DNA of 64,000 nucleotides from Bifidobacterium saimiriisciurei (GTDB taxonomy: Bacteria > Actinomycetota > Actinomycetes > Actinomycetales > Bifidobacteriaceae). The position numbers and the translations under genes were made by a program. The stretch spans positions 37,048 to 101,047 of the forward strand of contig NZ_WHZU01000011.1 in NCBI RefSeq assembly GCF_010667655.1. Direction: 5' to 3'. The notes below the pieces were generated by a model. It did not search any database. It worked only from the letters and a program-made list of their open reading frames with translations, and was not told the DNA's origin. Shown here one piece after another: positions 32,724 to 46,455 of this stretch (the stretch's first letter is position 1; each line of letters starts with the position of its first letter).

Positions 32724-35700
32724 ATGGGCGGTATGTCTATGTCATCCTCCTCCCATCGTCATGACCGCAAACGTTCCCGTTATGCGCGTCTGCTGCGTTC
32801 CCTCGTCGACCGTACGACAGGGAGGATCAAGGATGCCGCCGGATTCGGCCACGTCGACGTCGGTCATGTCGACGCCGACCATGCCGGTACCGATCGTGTC
32901 GGCGACGCTGGCAGTGCCGCGGCGGCGTCGAACCCCGCGACGCCGAAGTCGGCGGGACGCGCGGCGTTCGACACGTTCCTCGACCATACGGTCGCATTGA
33001 AGCCGCTCGTGCGACGCCGCGTGCTGCCGAAACTGCCGGGACTTCCCCCGCACTTCTCCGTCGGCTGGGTGCAGTTCCCCGAAACCGGCGGCGACGGCTA
33101 CTCGCTCGCCGTGTTCACCGACCGCAACCATTGCGCACCCATCGCCTTCGTCGACCGTCAGGGCCGCGTATTCGCCGGCACGCAGATCCGCCCCGACGTG
33201 CAGCGCGCCGAACCGGTGTTCCTCTTCGCCAAGGAAAGCGAGATCGAAGTGCCGCGCAGCCGACTCGACGGCCAGGGTCCGATGGGTTCGGCCGACGGCG
33301 ACGGCGAACTCTTCCACGCCCTGCAGGGCGGCATCGTCGGACGCGACGAAACCGGCGAAATGACGTGGCTCGCCTCCTGGCTCAAGGCCGACAACCGCTA
33401 TACGCTCGAACAGATGCGTGCCGACCTGCCGGTGGAGCTGCGAGCCGACCTCGAATTCCGCGACGCCATCGCCATCGCGTTCTTCGCCGCATACCTGCTG
33501 CCCACGCTCGACGGATTCGTCGTCGGATTCGGCGCCGGCAACATCTTCCGCCGTCTTCGCCGCGAAGCCCCCATCGGCGCCATCCGCCGCAGCATCAAGG
33601 ACACGATGCAGGCGCGCGCCCACGGCATGCGCGCCTCCGGACTCGAAGACCACTTCGCCGACCTGATGAACGAGGCCGGCGCGCTCGACACCATCGAAGG
33701 ACTCGAGGCCGTGCACGGAGCCGAACCGCTGCACCTCTACTCGTCGCCCTACTCCGGAGCCTACTTCTTCGGCTGGGACTCCAGCCTCGAATTCCGGCCC
33801 GCGCTAGCCTCGCTGCGCATCGAAGGCAACCTCAACCGCTTCGCCGCCGTAAGCATGTGGCTCGAACGCAACTCGCGCATCGGCGTGTACCCCACGGAGG
33901 ACACCGTCACGCGCGCGCAGGCCGCCCAGCTCGACCGCGCGCTGCTGCTCAACCCCGCCCTCACCGCACTGCCGTTGGAGGAGGAGCCCGGCGACTCGTT
34001 CGACCCCGTGCACGGCGACGGCACGTCGGCGCTCATGGCCATGGTGGACGCCGCCCGCGAGGCCGCGCAGGAAACCGCCGGCGGGGCGGCCGAAGGCAAT
34101 GGCCCCGACGATGCGGCAGGTCCCGTGCATGGCGGCCGTCTGCGCCGTGCGCCGCGCGACGCCAACGGATCCGAATGGGTGTACCGCCAGACGTTCTCCT
34201 CGCTGGTGAGGAAGCTGCGCCTGCCATACCGCTTCGACGTGGAATTCCGCTCCAACCTCGCGGAAGGCAACGTGGCCATCGGCTTCACCACCGCCGGCAC
34301 CTCGATGATGCCGTCGACCCGCTACGACGAGACGCGACGCGAATGGGTCACGCTCACCGACGCTGAACGCGCGTCATTCGGCGTGGACTACAACCTGCGC
34401 GTCGGCCTCATGCTCGCCGCGCTCGCCTTCGGCGTCGACTCGCACGTAAGCCACGTCTCGCTGCACATCGACTCCATCGGCCTCGAGGAGGCGGTCGCCG
34501 AGCAGAACTCCGCCATCTCAGCCATGATGAACGAGGCCCTGACCACGTTCGAACGCATGCGCACCGGAAGCATGGGCGGCGGCACGAAGGCCGACCCCAA
34601 GGACGGCGACTTCCATGGCAACCCATCGGCCCAGATGCCGGCCGCCACGGACGTGTCGTCGAATCCCGACGAGACGACGGACGCCGCCGACGGCGAGTCC
34701 GTCGACCAGGCGTTCCAGGACCTCATGCGAGGCACGGACCTCGACGAAATGGCGTTCTCGCTGTCGTCGGATGATAACGACGGCGGCGATATCGCCGGTG
34801 ATGACGACGATGATTTCACCGGCGACTACGGCGGCGAGGCGGCCGGCGACGCCATGGACGCCGACGGCGACGTGGCGCAGGACGACCCCATCGCCGCATT
34901 GCGACGCAACCCCACCGTGCGCAACCTCGTCACCGTGACGTTCGACCGCGAGGCGTTCCTCGACCATGTGCGCTTGCTCGGCCTGAGCGAACCGCGCAAG
35001 GTGTACCGCGACTTCCGCGCCGTGATGGACATCGACGGCGCCGGCGCGCTGCAGCCCATCAACGCGGAGTTCGACATCCGCGACAACAAGTACTCGCCGC
35101 TCGGCTCCCAGGAGGAGCCCGAACTGAGCGACCAGCACTTCAGCCGGCCGTTGTCGACCGTGCTGGGCGCCAAGGACGCGCTCGGCCTCTCCATCCAAAG
35201 GGCCGACGTGCTGCAGCACGCCGTCAACGAATTCCACCGGCTCGCCGACGATCCGGGCTCCTCGGTGGACAAGGCGCGGCATGCGATGGAGGTGATCCAG
35301 CGCATCGCCGACCCCGAACTGTTCGACATCGCCTCCGACGTGACCAGCGCGCTGATCGACGGCCGTGACACCCCCGACGCCAAGTTCACGCTCACCGACC
35401 GGCTGGACGCCGAACGCGTGAAGGCCCGCGACCTGCTGTTCGGCGGACAGCCGCAGAAGGCCATGGAGGTGGCCGAGGCCGCCGTCGCCGACCTGGACTC
35501 GAAGTTCGCCGGCTCCGGCGCCGTGCCGCGCTACTTCAACTCGTACGCCGAACGCGTGGTCTACAACCGTCTGTTCGCCACGCCCGACGAACGCACGCTG
35601 CTCATCCCCGACAACCTGTTCTACGCGCATATGGAGCTCGCCGACGTGCGCGCCCAGCTCGAGGGGCCGGAACAGGCGCTGCCGCATCTCAACGCCATGG

Positions 35701-36216
35701 TGTCGTATGCGCCGGCCTATCCGCTGTCGCATCTGAGGCTCTCCATCCAGCTCGCGCGGGCGCAGGACTGGGATTCGGCGCGCGCCGCATGCCTCAACGC
35801 GCTGCGTGTGGCGCTCGACCGCGACGACGCCGCGTTCGCCTACTACCGGCTCGCCTACGCGGAATGGATGCGCGACGAATTCGACGTGGCGGCGGCCGCC
35901 TACCTGATGAGCGACTACATCAGTTCCGGCGCCGTTCCCGCACTGGAAGGCGAATTCAACGAGCTCATGGCCCGAGCCCGCTCGCAGTGCATACCCGTGC
36001 CGCAGAACGTGGACGACGCCAAACGGGTGCTGGCCGAGCACGACCTGCCCGTATGGCCTGCTCCGGAGACGCTGTCGATCGTGCGCGACGCGGCCCGCAT
36101 GTGCGTGGACAACGCACTGTTCGTGCCCGCCCGTACGCTGTCGATGGCGGCGGCCCGCATGGACGAGCACGACGGGCTCGACGCCATACAGATCCAGTTC
36201 CTCCGTTCGCTGAACA

Positions 36217-36221
<5 letters not shown>
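32724..36221 (+). CDS. Large protein of unknown function with TPR-like C-terminus
   Basis: Cytoplasmic protein of about 1165 residues with no signal peptide or membrane helix. The first 400 residues form a globular region (FSVGWVQFPETGGDGYSLAVF). A second block near 480-590 includes YRQTFSSLVRKLRLPYRFDVEF. A long acidic linker rich in Asp and Gly (about 670-730) precedes an alpha-helical C-terminal half in which ALPHLNAMVSYAPAYPLSHLRLSIQLARAQDWDSARAACLNAL looks like tetratricopeptide repeats. I do not recognise the family. The start is unclear (ATG 32724, 32733 or 32739); no strong ribosome binding site is seen. It lies directly upstream of ligA. Confidence 0.75.
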
Positions 36222-38974
<2,753 letters not shown>

Positions 38975-39001
38975 TCTGCGACCGCCGGCGCGGAAGGGAG
39001 A

Positions 39002-40141
39002 CTAGCGCATCAGCTGTTCGGCGATGGATTTGAATTCGGCGGCGAGCGGGGTGTCGGTGAGCGTGCCGTCGTCGTTCAGCACCACGGGGCGGCCGGCCTC
39101 GCCGTCGATGCGCACCTCGGGTTCGAGCGGCAGCGTGCCCAGCAGCGGCACATCATGCTTCAGGTCCTTGGTGAGCTGTTCGGAGACGCGCCGGCCGCCG
39201 CCCTCGCCGAAGATGCGCAGCTTCTCGCCGTTGTGCTCGTAGTAGCTCATGTTCTCGATGACGCCGCGCACCTTCATCGGCACCTGCAGGGCCACGAGGC
39301 CGGCGCGCACCGCCACGTCGGAGGCGCTCGGCTGCGGCGTGGTCACCACCACGAGCTCCGCGTTCGGCAGCGCCTGCGCCACCGAGATCGCCATGTCTCC
39401 GGTACCGGGCGCCAGGTCGAGCAGCAGCACGTCCGGCTCGCCCCACCACACGTCGGAGAGGAACTGTTCGAGCGAACGCTGGAGCCTCGGGCCGCGCCAC
39501 AGGATCGCACGGTCGGCGCCGGCGAACATGCCGATGGAGATGAGCTTCACGCCCCACGCCGTAACCGGCATGAGCATGCCGTTGAGATTCGTCGGATGGT
39601 CGTGTGCGCCGAACAGGGTGGGCAGGGAGAAGCCGTAGATGTCCGCGTCGATGGCCGCCGTGTCGTAGCCGAGCGCCGCGAACGTGGCCGCCAGATTCGC
39701 CGTCACCGACGACTTGCCCACGCCGCCCTTGCCGGAGGCGATGGCGAAGATGCGGGTCTTCGTGCCCGGCTTGGTGAACGGGTTCTGCTTGCGTTCGGCC
39801 TTCAGGTCGTTGACCAGGCCGGTCAGCTTCGACTGGCTCATCGACGCCACGTCGATGTGCGGCACCAGCTTCGCCGCCGGATACGACGTCACCGCCTCGT
39901 TGATCTTGTCGATGATGGTCTGCGTGAGCGGGCAGCCCTCCACGGTGAGCTCCACCTTCACCGTCACATCCACGATGGAACGGCCCGAATCGATGACGTC
40001 GCGCGGCACCGCCTCGATCCCGACGATCATGCCGAGGTCGGTGATGGACTTGCCCAGCTCCGGATCGATGACGCGGCTCAGCCGGTCATGCACGTTCCGT
40101 TCGATCACATCGGTCATTCCCACCTGGTTCGCAGCCGCCAT
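39002..40141 (-). CDS. Mrp/ApbC/NBP35-family P-loop ATPase
   Basis: The protein has 379 residues. Residues about 12-100 form a MIP18/DUF59 domain, and residues about 125-379 a deviant-Walker P-loop ATPase with GKGGVGKSS, IDADIYGFSLP and LLDLAPGTGD. In other bacteria the family carries Fe-S clusters to apo-proteins through a C-x2-C pair after ENMSY. Here that place reads YYEHNGEKLRIFGEGGG and lacks both cysteines, so cluster binding in the standard way is doubtful. The family call is firm; the biochemical role is less so. Confidence 0.9.
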   Translation of the reverse strand: MAAANQVGMTDVIERNVHDRLSRVIDPELGKSITDLGMIVGIEAVPRDVIDSGRSIVDVTVKVELTVEGCPLTQTIIDKINEAVTSYPAAKLVPHIDVASMSQSKLTGLVNDLKAERKQNPFTKPGTKTRIFAIASGKGGVGKSSVTANLAATFAALGYDTAAIDADIYGFSLPTLFGAHDHPTNLNGMLMPVTAWGVKLISIGMFAGADRAILWRGPRLQRSLEQFLSDVWWGEPDVLLLDLAPGTGDMAISVAQALPNAELVVVTTPQPSASDVAVRAGLVALQVPMKVRGVIENMSYYEHNGEKLRIFGEGGGRRVSEQLTKDLKHDVPLLGTLPLEPEVRIDGEAGRPVVLNDDGTLTDTPLAAEFKSIAEQLMR

Positions 40142-40335
40142 ATCGTCCTTTCATCCGCCGATAGCCAATCCCGATCGCCAATCGTCGTAGGTCGCAATCG
40201 TTGCAGGTCGTATCCGTCGTATTCGTGTCATTGACACTGTACCGTGAAGTCGTCCGGCGTGCCAGAGAAACCGGATATGGAAAACGAAATATGATGGGCG
40301 TGAATCCTCTTGCAGCGACACGAAACGAGGTAACG

Positions 40336-42762
40336 ATGCCGCAGTTCACGCCAAATCCAGCTAGGCCCATCGTCGAACGATACGACGGCACGTCATCGGA
40401 CGGTACGCGGGCGCACGTCATCTACATGGAGCAGACGGCGGCGAACGTGGCGTTCGCGCTCGTGTTCCCCGATCGCCGGCATGACGATGCCGGTCGCGAC
40501 GATGCCGGCAACATCAGTGGCGGCAGTATCGGTGAAGCCGGTGATAGTGCGGAGAGCATGGAGCCGCCGCGCATCGTGCACTGGGGGCGACCGTTGCCGG
40601 GCGTCGGACGCAAGGCCGTGCTGCTCGGTGCCTACGACGCATTGAAACCGCAGCGTGTCTCCGGTGCATTGAGCGAGACGTCGTGGCCGAGCATCCTGCC
40701 CACGCAGGCCGAATCATGGCTGGGCAAACCACGAATCGTCGTCCGACGAGACGGCGTGGAACTTTTCTGCCGATTCGCCGTCACCGACCTGTCGGCAACG
40801 GCAGACGGCGACACCGCGGCGGTGAACGTCACCATGCAGGATGTCGAACAGGGCGTGCAGGTCGTCTGGCGGGCCGAACTCGAACCCAGCGGACTCGTTC
40901 GACAGCGTGCCGAAGTGCGTAATCTCTCTGACGAGGACGGCGTCTGCGAACACGAAGCCGGCGGGCGTGATACGGCCGGGCGAGATACGGCCGGCTGCGC
41001 CGCCGTCAGTCGGCGCGCGCCGCTGGAGGTCGGCGGCGTCGAACTCGGATTCCCCATCCCCGAAACCGCCTCCGAAATCCTCACCACCACCGGCCATCAC
41101 CTGCGCGAACGCTCGCCGCAACGCCAGCCGTTCACCATCGGCCGATTCGAGAAGAACTCCCTCGCCGGCCGGCCCGACTTCGACGCCTCCCTGCTGCTCA
41201 CCGCCGGTACGCCCGGCTTCGGCTTCGAACACGGCGAAGCGTACGCCGTGCACGTCGGATGGAGCGGCAACTCCACCCTCGCCGCCGAACGCCTGCCCTA
41301 CACCACCGGCGTTATCGGCGGCGGCGAGCTCCTCTCCGGCGGCGAAGTCACGCTCACCGCCAATCCGGACGGCACCAACCCCGACACCTACACCACGCCA
41401 TGGGTCTACGGCTCATACGGCGACGGGCTTAACGAGATTGCCGCACGATTCCACCATCATCTGCGTTCGCTGCACCCGAACCTCAGCGCCAAGCCACGCC
41501 CGGTGATCCTCAACACCTGGGAGGCCGTGTACTTTGGCCAGAACTACGACACCCTGGCCGCGCTCGCCGACAAGGCCGCGGAAATCGGCGTGGAACGATT
41601 CGTCGTCGACGACGGCTGGTTCGGCTCCCGACGCGACGACACGTCCGGCCTCGGCGACTGGCATATCGCGAAATCGGTCTGGCCCGACGGCGAGAAAAGT
41701 CTCAAGGCGCTCGCCGACCATGTGCACGGCCTCGGCATGGAATTCGGCCTGTGGTTCGAACCGGAGATGGTCAACCCCAACTCCGACGTTGCCCGCGAAC
41801 ACCCCGACTGGATCCTCGCGCCCACGCCGAACCGTCTGCCCATGGAAGGCCGCAGCCAGCAGGTGCTCGACCTGACCAACCCGGCCGCGTTCGACTATAT
41901 TCTCGGCAGCATCGATACGCTGATTGACGAGCTTGGCATCGACTACATCAAATGGGACCACAACAAACTCGTCACCGAAGCCGCAAGCCCGGTGCACGGC
42001 CATCGTCCCGCCGTGCACGCGCAGACCCTTGCGGTATATGACATCTGGCGCACACTCAAGGAACGCCATCCCGGTTTGGAGATCGAAAGCTGCTCGTCGG
42101 GCGGCGGCCGCGTGGACCTCGGCATCCTCGAATACGCGGACCGCATCTGGGCGTCCGACTGCGTGGACCCGGTCGAACGCGCCGACATCCAACGCTACAC
42201 GTCGCTGCTCGTGCCGCCCGAGATGATCGGCGCGCACGTGGGCGCCAGCCCCGCACACTCCACAGGCCGCGCCACAACGCAGACCATGCGCATGGCCATG
42301 GCGTTCCTCGGCCACCTCGGCGTCGAATGGAACCTGCTCGACCAGCCGCAACAGGACCTCGACCTGCTGGCCGAATGGATAGCCGAATTCAAGAAGCACC
42401 GCGAATGGTTCGCCATCGACACCATGGTGCACGCCGACAGCGCAGACCCGGCCGTGCGGCTCGACGGCGTGGTCAAGCCCGACCGTTCAGCCGCCATCTA
42501 CCGGTTCGCGCAGCTGACCACGTCGGCCACGTATCCCGTCGCGCCGATGCATGTACCCGGCCTCGACCCCGCGAAGAACTACCTGCTCCAGCCCGTGCCC
42601 GTGAACGTGGACATTTCGGCGATATCCAACGGCCAGACGCCGCTCGGATGGTGGAACGCCGACGGCATCACGCTCTCCGGCGCGCAATTGTCGTCGTACG
42701 GACTGCGCATGCCAAGCCTCGACCCCGCCAACGCCGTCCTCTTCTGGGCCATCGAGGTGTGA
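40336..42762 (+). CDS. aga: GH36 alpha-galactosidase
   Basis: Hydrolyses terminal alpha-galactosides such as melibiose, raffinose and stachyose. It has 808 residues, no signal peptide, so it acts inside the cell on imported sugars. The N-terminal beta-sandwich domain is followed by the TIM barrel with VVDDGWFGSRRDD and LWFEPEMVNPNSD. The nucleophile is Asp541 in YIKWDHNK and the acid/base Asp608 in WASDCVDPVER. The SCSSGGGR substrate loop is also present. A Gly/Asp-rich insertion lies near residues 55-75. ACGAGG precedes ATG 40336; the longer frame lacks a ribosome site. No transporter gene sits beside it in this window. Confidence 0.93.
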   Translation: MPQFTPNPARPIVERYDGTSSDGTRAHVIYMEQTAANVAFALVFPDRRHDDAGRDDAGNISGGSIGEAGDSAESMEPPRIVHWGRPLPGVGRKAVLLGAYDALKPQRVSGALSETSWPSILPTQAESWLGKPRIVVRRDGVELFCRFAVTDLSATADGDTAAVNVTMQDVEQGVQVVWRAELEPSGLVRQRAEVRNLSDEDGVCEHEAGGRDTAGRDTAGCAAVSRRAPLEVGGVELGFPIPETASEILTTTGHHLRERSPQRQPFTIGRFEKNSLAGRPDFDASLLLTAGTPGFGFEHGEAYAVHVGWSGNSTLAAERLPYTTGVIGGGELLSGGEVTLTANPDGTNPDTYTTPWVYGSYGDGLNEIAARFHHHLRSLHPNLSAKPRPVILNTWEAVYFGQNYDTLAALADKAAEIGVERFVVDDGWFGSRRDDTSGLGDWHIAKSVWPDGEKSLKALADHVHGLGMEFGLWFEPEMVNPNSDVAREHPDWILAPTPNRLPMEGRSQQVLDLTNPAAFDYILGSIDTLIDELGIDYIKWDHNKLVTEAASPVHGHRPAVHAQTLAVYDIWRTLKERHPGLEIESCSSGGGRVDLGILEYADRIWASDCVDPVERADIQRYTSLLVPPEMIGAHVGASPAHSTGRATTQTMRMAMAFLGHLGVEWNLLDQPQQDLDLLAEWIAEFKKHREWFAIDTMVHADSADPAVRLDGVVKPDRSAAIYRFAQLTTSATYPVAPMHVPGLDPAKNYLLQPVPVNVDISAISNGQTPLGWWNADGITLSGAQLSSYGLRMPSLDPANAVLFWAIEV

Positions 42763-42771
42763 GCCGAGACA

Positions 42772-45700
42772 TCAGCGCACCAGCGTCGTCACAGTGTTCG
42801 GCATCTTGCCGCCGCGATTGAGAAACGACCTCGTGCGGCAGCGCAACAGGATTCGCCGACCCTCCTCGGTATGGGTGTCGATCATCGTGCAGCCGGTCCA
42901 ATGCCGTTGCAGACTGGCACGCAGGACTTCCACATCCCGCCTACGTCGGGCGAACATGGCTGGGCAGGGCAGGCTCACGCCATACTCGCGCACGCCCCAC
43001 TCCCGTCCGACGATGACGTAGTGCGGATTGTCGATGGGGGAGAGCAGCTCCGCCATGGTTTCGGCAAACACGACCTGCTCGCGCCGTGTGCCGCCGACCA
43101 GCATGCATCGCAGAGCCGATTCCCCGCCTGTGCCGGGGGCCGGCACATCCTCGATGGTCACGAACATGCGAGAATCCGGTGATTCATCGAATCGGCCGTT
43201 CGATGCGAATCGGTCGTTGGACGCAGCTCGGTCGTAAGGAACTCCTCGATTGCCGGACGATATCGCGCCGATGCCGCGCAGGGCGTCAAGCACCGCGCAC
43301 GACAATGCGAACAACGATTGCCTCGGCACCATGACGGCCCGCCAACGCATGACCGTCCGCCCTATCGGCACCAGCGCCATCGCGCCGCATACGAGCATCG
43401 TCGGCCAGAATCCGAAATTCGCGCCGGAACGGGCCGAGGAACGCACCATGCCCGTCGCAACGTTCACCATCAACCCCACAACCTGCGACAACATGGCATA
43501 CGCCAGAATCTCCCCCAACGGCAGCAACAGCAACGCCTTCGGCGGCACGATTGGACGGTCCAATTGCACGGCCTGCGAAACCCGGTCATCCGCATCATCG
43601 ATTGCGTCATGCCATAGTTCGGCGGTCCGTGCACGATTCGCGCTTCGTCGCAGCATCACCGTATTGATGCGCGCGATGCCGTCGCGGTCGTATGGCGGCG
43701 TGAACACGCCCAGCCGGTCGATGCCGCTTTCCACACTGCGCGACATATACGACGGCCCGAGAAAACAGTCGAACCGACGACGCAGCATCGCGAAATCATC
43801 GCCACGAATCGTCGAATCATCCGGCGGGTCAAGCCATTGCATCGTCTGTTCGCCGACGTCGCTGAACGTCAGATGCTCGGGTTCCACGGCCGCCAGATGC
43901 CAGATGTTCGCGACCTTGTGCGGGTCGGCGGCCAGACTGCGAATCGCACGGCCACGCATCTGATTCGTCAGCATGAACGACCCGACCGTGCTCGCCAGCA
44001 CCAGCGTATTGACGCTCGGCGAATCCCAACCCTCGCCCAGCAGCGACTTCGTACCAATCAGCACATGCAGCAGCCCGGCCTCGACCAGTTCGGTGACGAC
44101 GGCGATTTTCGCGCCATTCGATGGCCCCAGGTCGACCTCGCAATACCGTTCGTCCGGCAGCGGGCGGTATGTGGGTGTTATTCGATGTGCGGCGGCAAGA
44201 CGGTCGATGTCGTCGGTCAGACTCGTCGGCATGATGGTCAGACTGCCGGAGACGGCGCCGACCAGCGGTATGAAAGATATGAAATCATTCGCCGGATCAG
44301 TCGGGCCGATTCTTACGTCTGCAATCGGCTCCTTCGAAGTCTTCGCATCTGGGGTTGCCGTGTCCGGAGCCATTGCCTTTGCGCGGGCGCTTGCCCTCAT
44401 GAGGTTCATCGTTCGGCGAATCGTCTCGAAAATCGGCACCAATCCCATCGATGTGATCGGCCTGTCGTCGCCGATGCGGCGCTTCTCGTCGGCGCGAATA
44501 TAGTCGGTCAGCACCAGCATGCGCAGCCGTTCGCCCATCACCGCGCTCTCATGCCGGACGATGCGACCTATCGACTCGAGCTTTCCGGAGGATGACATCA
44601 ATCGCCGAGTCAGTTTGTCGTTGTCCAACAGGCAAACGCGGCCACGGTCGGTCATGCCAAGGCGGGTCAGTTCGCGCTTGAGCTGTTCCGACAACGACTT
44701 GCCGAACAGTTCGGGCGCGCCGACGATGAATCGGAACGCCCGCTGCGCATACGACATGCGGTACGCGGGCAGCATGTGTTTCGCCGTGACCAGACGAATC
44801 AGCCGTTTCGGCGGTGTCATGCCATCGCGGCGACTCATCATCACCAGCAACGCCAGATAATCGTCGGGATGCTCATACAATGCGGGCGGTATCTGCGTCT
44901 GCCGTCCGTCGGTCGCGATGCCTGCGGCGACAATGGCCTGTGCGAACATATCGTCGTTGACGATTCGCCGCACGGCATCGCCGGCCTTGATGCGAAACCG
45001 ATGGATCTCCGCCGCCTCGGCCGGTGTCGGATAGCTGAGCATCACGAAATCCTGATGCGGGCACAGGTCGCCGTGTTTGACCAGTTCCGGCGTGAAGATC
45101 TCCTTGTCAATGTCGCCGCACAGCGCGGTATAACGCTTCCATTCGTTGGCGTTCGCATCATATGGCGGTGTCGCCGTCAGAGCGATGATGAGGATGTCGT
45201 TCCCGACGCGCGGATCGGCACGCAACATCGCGACGAATGATTCGAGGATTCGCTGCCACTCGCGACGCAGATGATGCGCCTCGTCAAGGCAGATGATGCG
45301 CACGCCGGCGGCCACGAGACGATCGACCAACGCGGCGAGCAGACGGCGCTCTCGGTCCTCCGGGGATTCGGCGGCGGCTTTGGTTTTGGTGTTGGCAGTT
45401 GCGTTGGCGCCGTCGGTGTTTTTGGTGTCGGTGTTGGCAGCAGTGTCAGCGATGCCGTTGGCGCTGCTGCCGTCGTCGGCTCTGGTGCTGTCGGCTTTGA
45501 TACTGTCGACTTTGCCGCCGCGTTCGCTGACTGCCGCATGCAACGCCTGATACGTCACCGAGGTCAGGGCCTTGGGATGACGAAGATCGTCGGAGACCAG
45601 GGAACGGAGGAGATTGTCGTTCCCGTCAGTGCCATTGGCATCATCGATAATCCGGAAATTCTCGACGAACCGTCTGCGCCATTGGTCGGCGATGGCGACG

Positions 45701-46071
45701 GTGGGGGAGAGCACCAACGCGTTGACGTCCTTCTCGTTGCCAGAAGAACTTTCGTATCGACTTTCATACCGGCCTTCGTATCGGCTCCCGTATCGGCGGA
45801 TGAGCTCGAGGCCGAGAATGGTCTTGCCGCTGCCGGGCGGTGCGACGACATGGATATGCCCGTCGGCGGCATGACGTTCAGAGGCGTCGAGCACGCGTTG
45901 CTGATAATCACGGAACTCGCCGCGGAACCGCAGACGTTGCCAAACACCGTTATCATGCATGGCATTGCGATGTGCACCTGCGGCGCTGTGATGTGCATCC
46001 ATGCCACGATTTTTATCACGGGATGGTGGATATCCTGCGCTTATGGGTTTCGTGCGGCGATTCGCTGGCAT
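42772..46071 (-). CDS. SF2 helicase-like ATPase with internal membrane segments
   Basis: The protein has 1099 residues. The first RecA-like domain starts with FRDYQQRVLDAS, Walker A PPGSGKT (about 78-84), motif II LDEAHH and motif III TATPP. The second has IGTKSLLGEGWDSPSVN and motif VI NQMRGRAIR, as in type III restriction or XPB-like SF2 enzymes. At about residue 850-905 come two hydrophobic stretches (ALLLLPLGEILAYAMLSQVVGLMV and FWPTMLVCGAMALVP), followed by about 190 residues of unknown type. A four-unit RYxS/G repeat and a Thr/Asp/Ala-rich stretch lie in the first domain. No nuclease or methyltransferase motif is visible, and no restriction partner is adjacent. The start is uncertain. 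Confidence 0.8.
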   Translation of the reverse strand: MPANRRTKPISAGYPPSRDKNRGMDAHHSAAGAHRNAMHDNGVWQRLRFRGEFRDYQQRVLDASERHAADGHIHVVAPPGSGKTILGLELIRRYGSRYEGRYESRYESSSGNEKDVNALVLSPTVAIADQWRRRFVENFRIIDDANGTDGNDNLLRSLVSDDLRHPKALTSVTYQALHAAVSERGGKVDSIKADSTRADDGSSANGIADTAANTDTKNTDGANATANTKTKAAAESPEDRERRLLAALVDRLVAAGVRIICLDEAHHLRREWQRILESFVAMLRADPRVGNDILIIALTATPPYDANANEWKRYTALCGDIDKEIFTPELVKHGDLCPHQDFVMLSYPTPAEAAEIHRFRIKAGDAVRRIVNDDMFAQAIVAAGIATDGRQTQIPPALYEHPDDYLALLVMMSRRDGMTPPKRLIRLVTAKHMLPAYRMSYAQRAFRFIVGAPELFGKSLSEQLKRELTRLGMTDRGRVCLLDNDKLTRRLMSSSGKLESIGRIVRHESAVMGERLRMLVLTDYIRADEKRRIGDDRPITSMGLVPIFETIRRTMNLMRASARAKAMAPDTATPDAKTSKEPIADVRIGPTDPANDFISFIPLVGAVSGSLTIMPTSLTDDIDRLAAAHRITPTYRPLPDERYCEVDLGPSNGAKIAVVTELVEAGLLHVLIGTKSLLGEGWDSPSVNTLVLASTVGSFMLTNQMRGRAIRSLAADPHKVANIWHLAAVEPEHLTFSDVGEQTMQWLDPPDDSTIRGDDFAMLRRRFDCFLGPSYMSRSVESGIDRLGVFTPPYDRDGIARINTVMLRRSANRARTAELWHDAIDDADDRVSQAVQLDRPIVPPKALLLLPLGEILAYAMLSQVVGLMVNVATGMVRSSARSGANFGFWPTMLVCGAMALVPIGRTVMRWRAVMVPRQSLFALSCAVLDALRGIGAISSGNRGVPYDRAASNDRFASNGRFDESPDSRMFVTIEDVPAPGTGGESALRCMLVGGTRREQVVFAETMAELLSPIDNPHYVIVGREWGVREYGVSLPCPAMFARRRRDVEVLRASLQRHWTGCTMIDTHTEEGRRILLRCRTRSFLNRGGKMPNTVTTLVR

Positions 46072-46261
46072 GGGACGTCAAATGCGCGGCATTATGCATG
46101 CCGTGCCACGATTTTCCGGCAACGGAACACATAAACACATGATGGATATCAAATCGTGTACTCCGCGTCGCATTCGTGTGACAATGACTCGAATGAATGC
46201 AGAAATCGTATGCTCCATGCCGCGTTTTCCTGCCTCGGCGACGAATCTCGGCGTTGCTTAC

Positions 46262-46305
46262 GCCCATATCGCGGCAATGTCAAGACTTGACAACGCGATA
46301 TGGGC
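46262..46305. promoter_or_regulatory. 44-nt nested palindrome between divergent genes
   Basis: A 12-bp outer inverted repeat, GCCCATATCGCG with CGCGATATGGGC, encloses a perfect 15-nt inner palindrome TGTCAAGACTTGACA. It is the outstanding structure in the 384-bp gap 46072-46455 between the helicase gene (-) and uxaB (+). It could be an operator or a terminator; no T-run follows. The rest of the gap shows only loosely similar ATGCCACGATTTT-type motifs. Confidence 0.6.
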
Positions 46306-46455
46306 AAAACAAGGCAACGATTGGCAACAATTTCCCTGCGCGAAGCCGCATGCACATACGCTGAAATCAGCCAAACGAAGTGCTGGAATACGAAGCTGTA
46401 ACGGCGTTTCGCCAAGCTGGATCATCGCATTTCACCGAGCAGAAAGCAGGGAAAA

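Noticed and set aside
45360..45480. Ala/Thr/Asp-rich region of the helicase as a separate gene or repeat element
   Set aside because: It is an in-frame low-complexity linker within the helicase gene.
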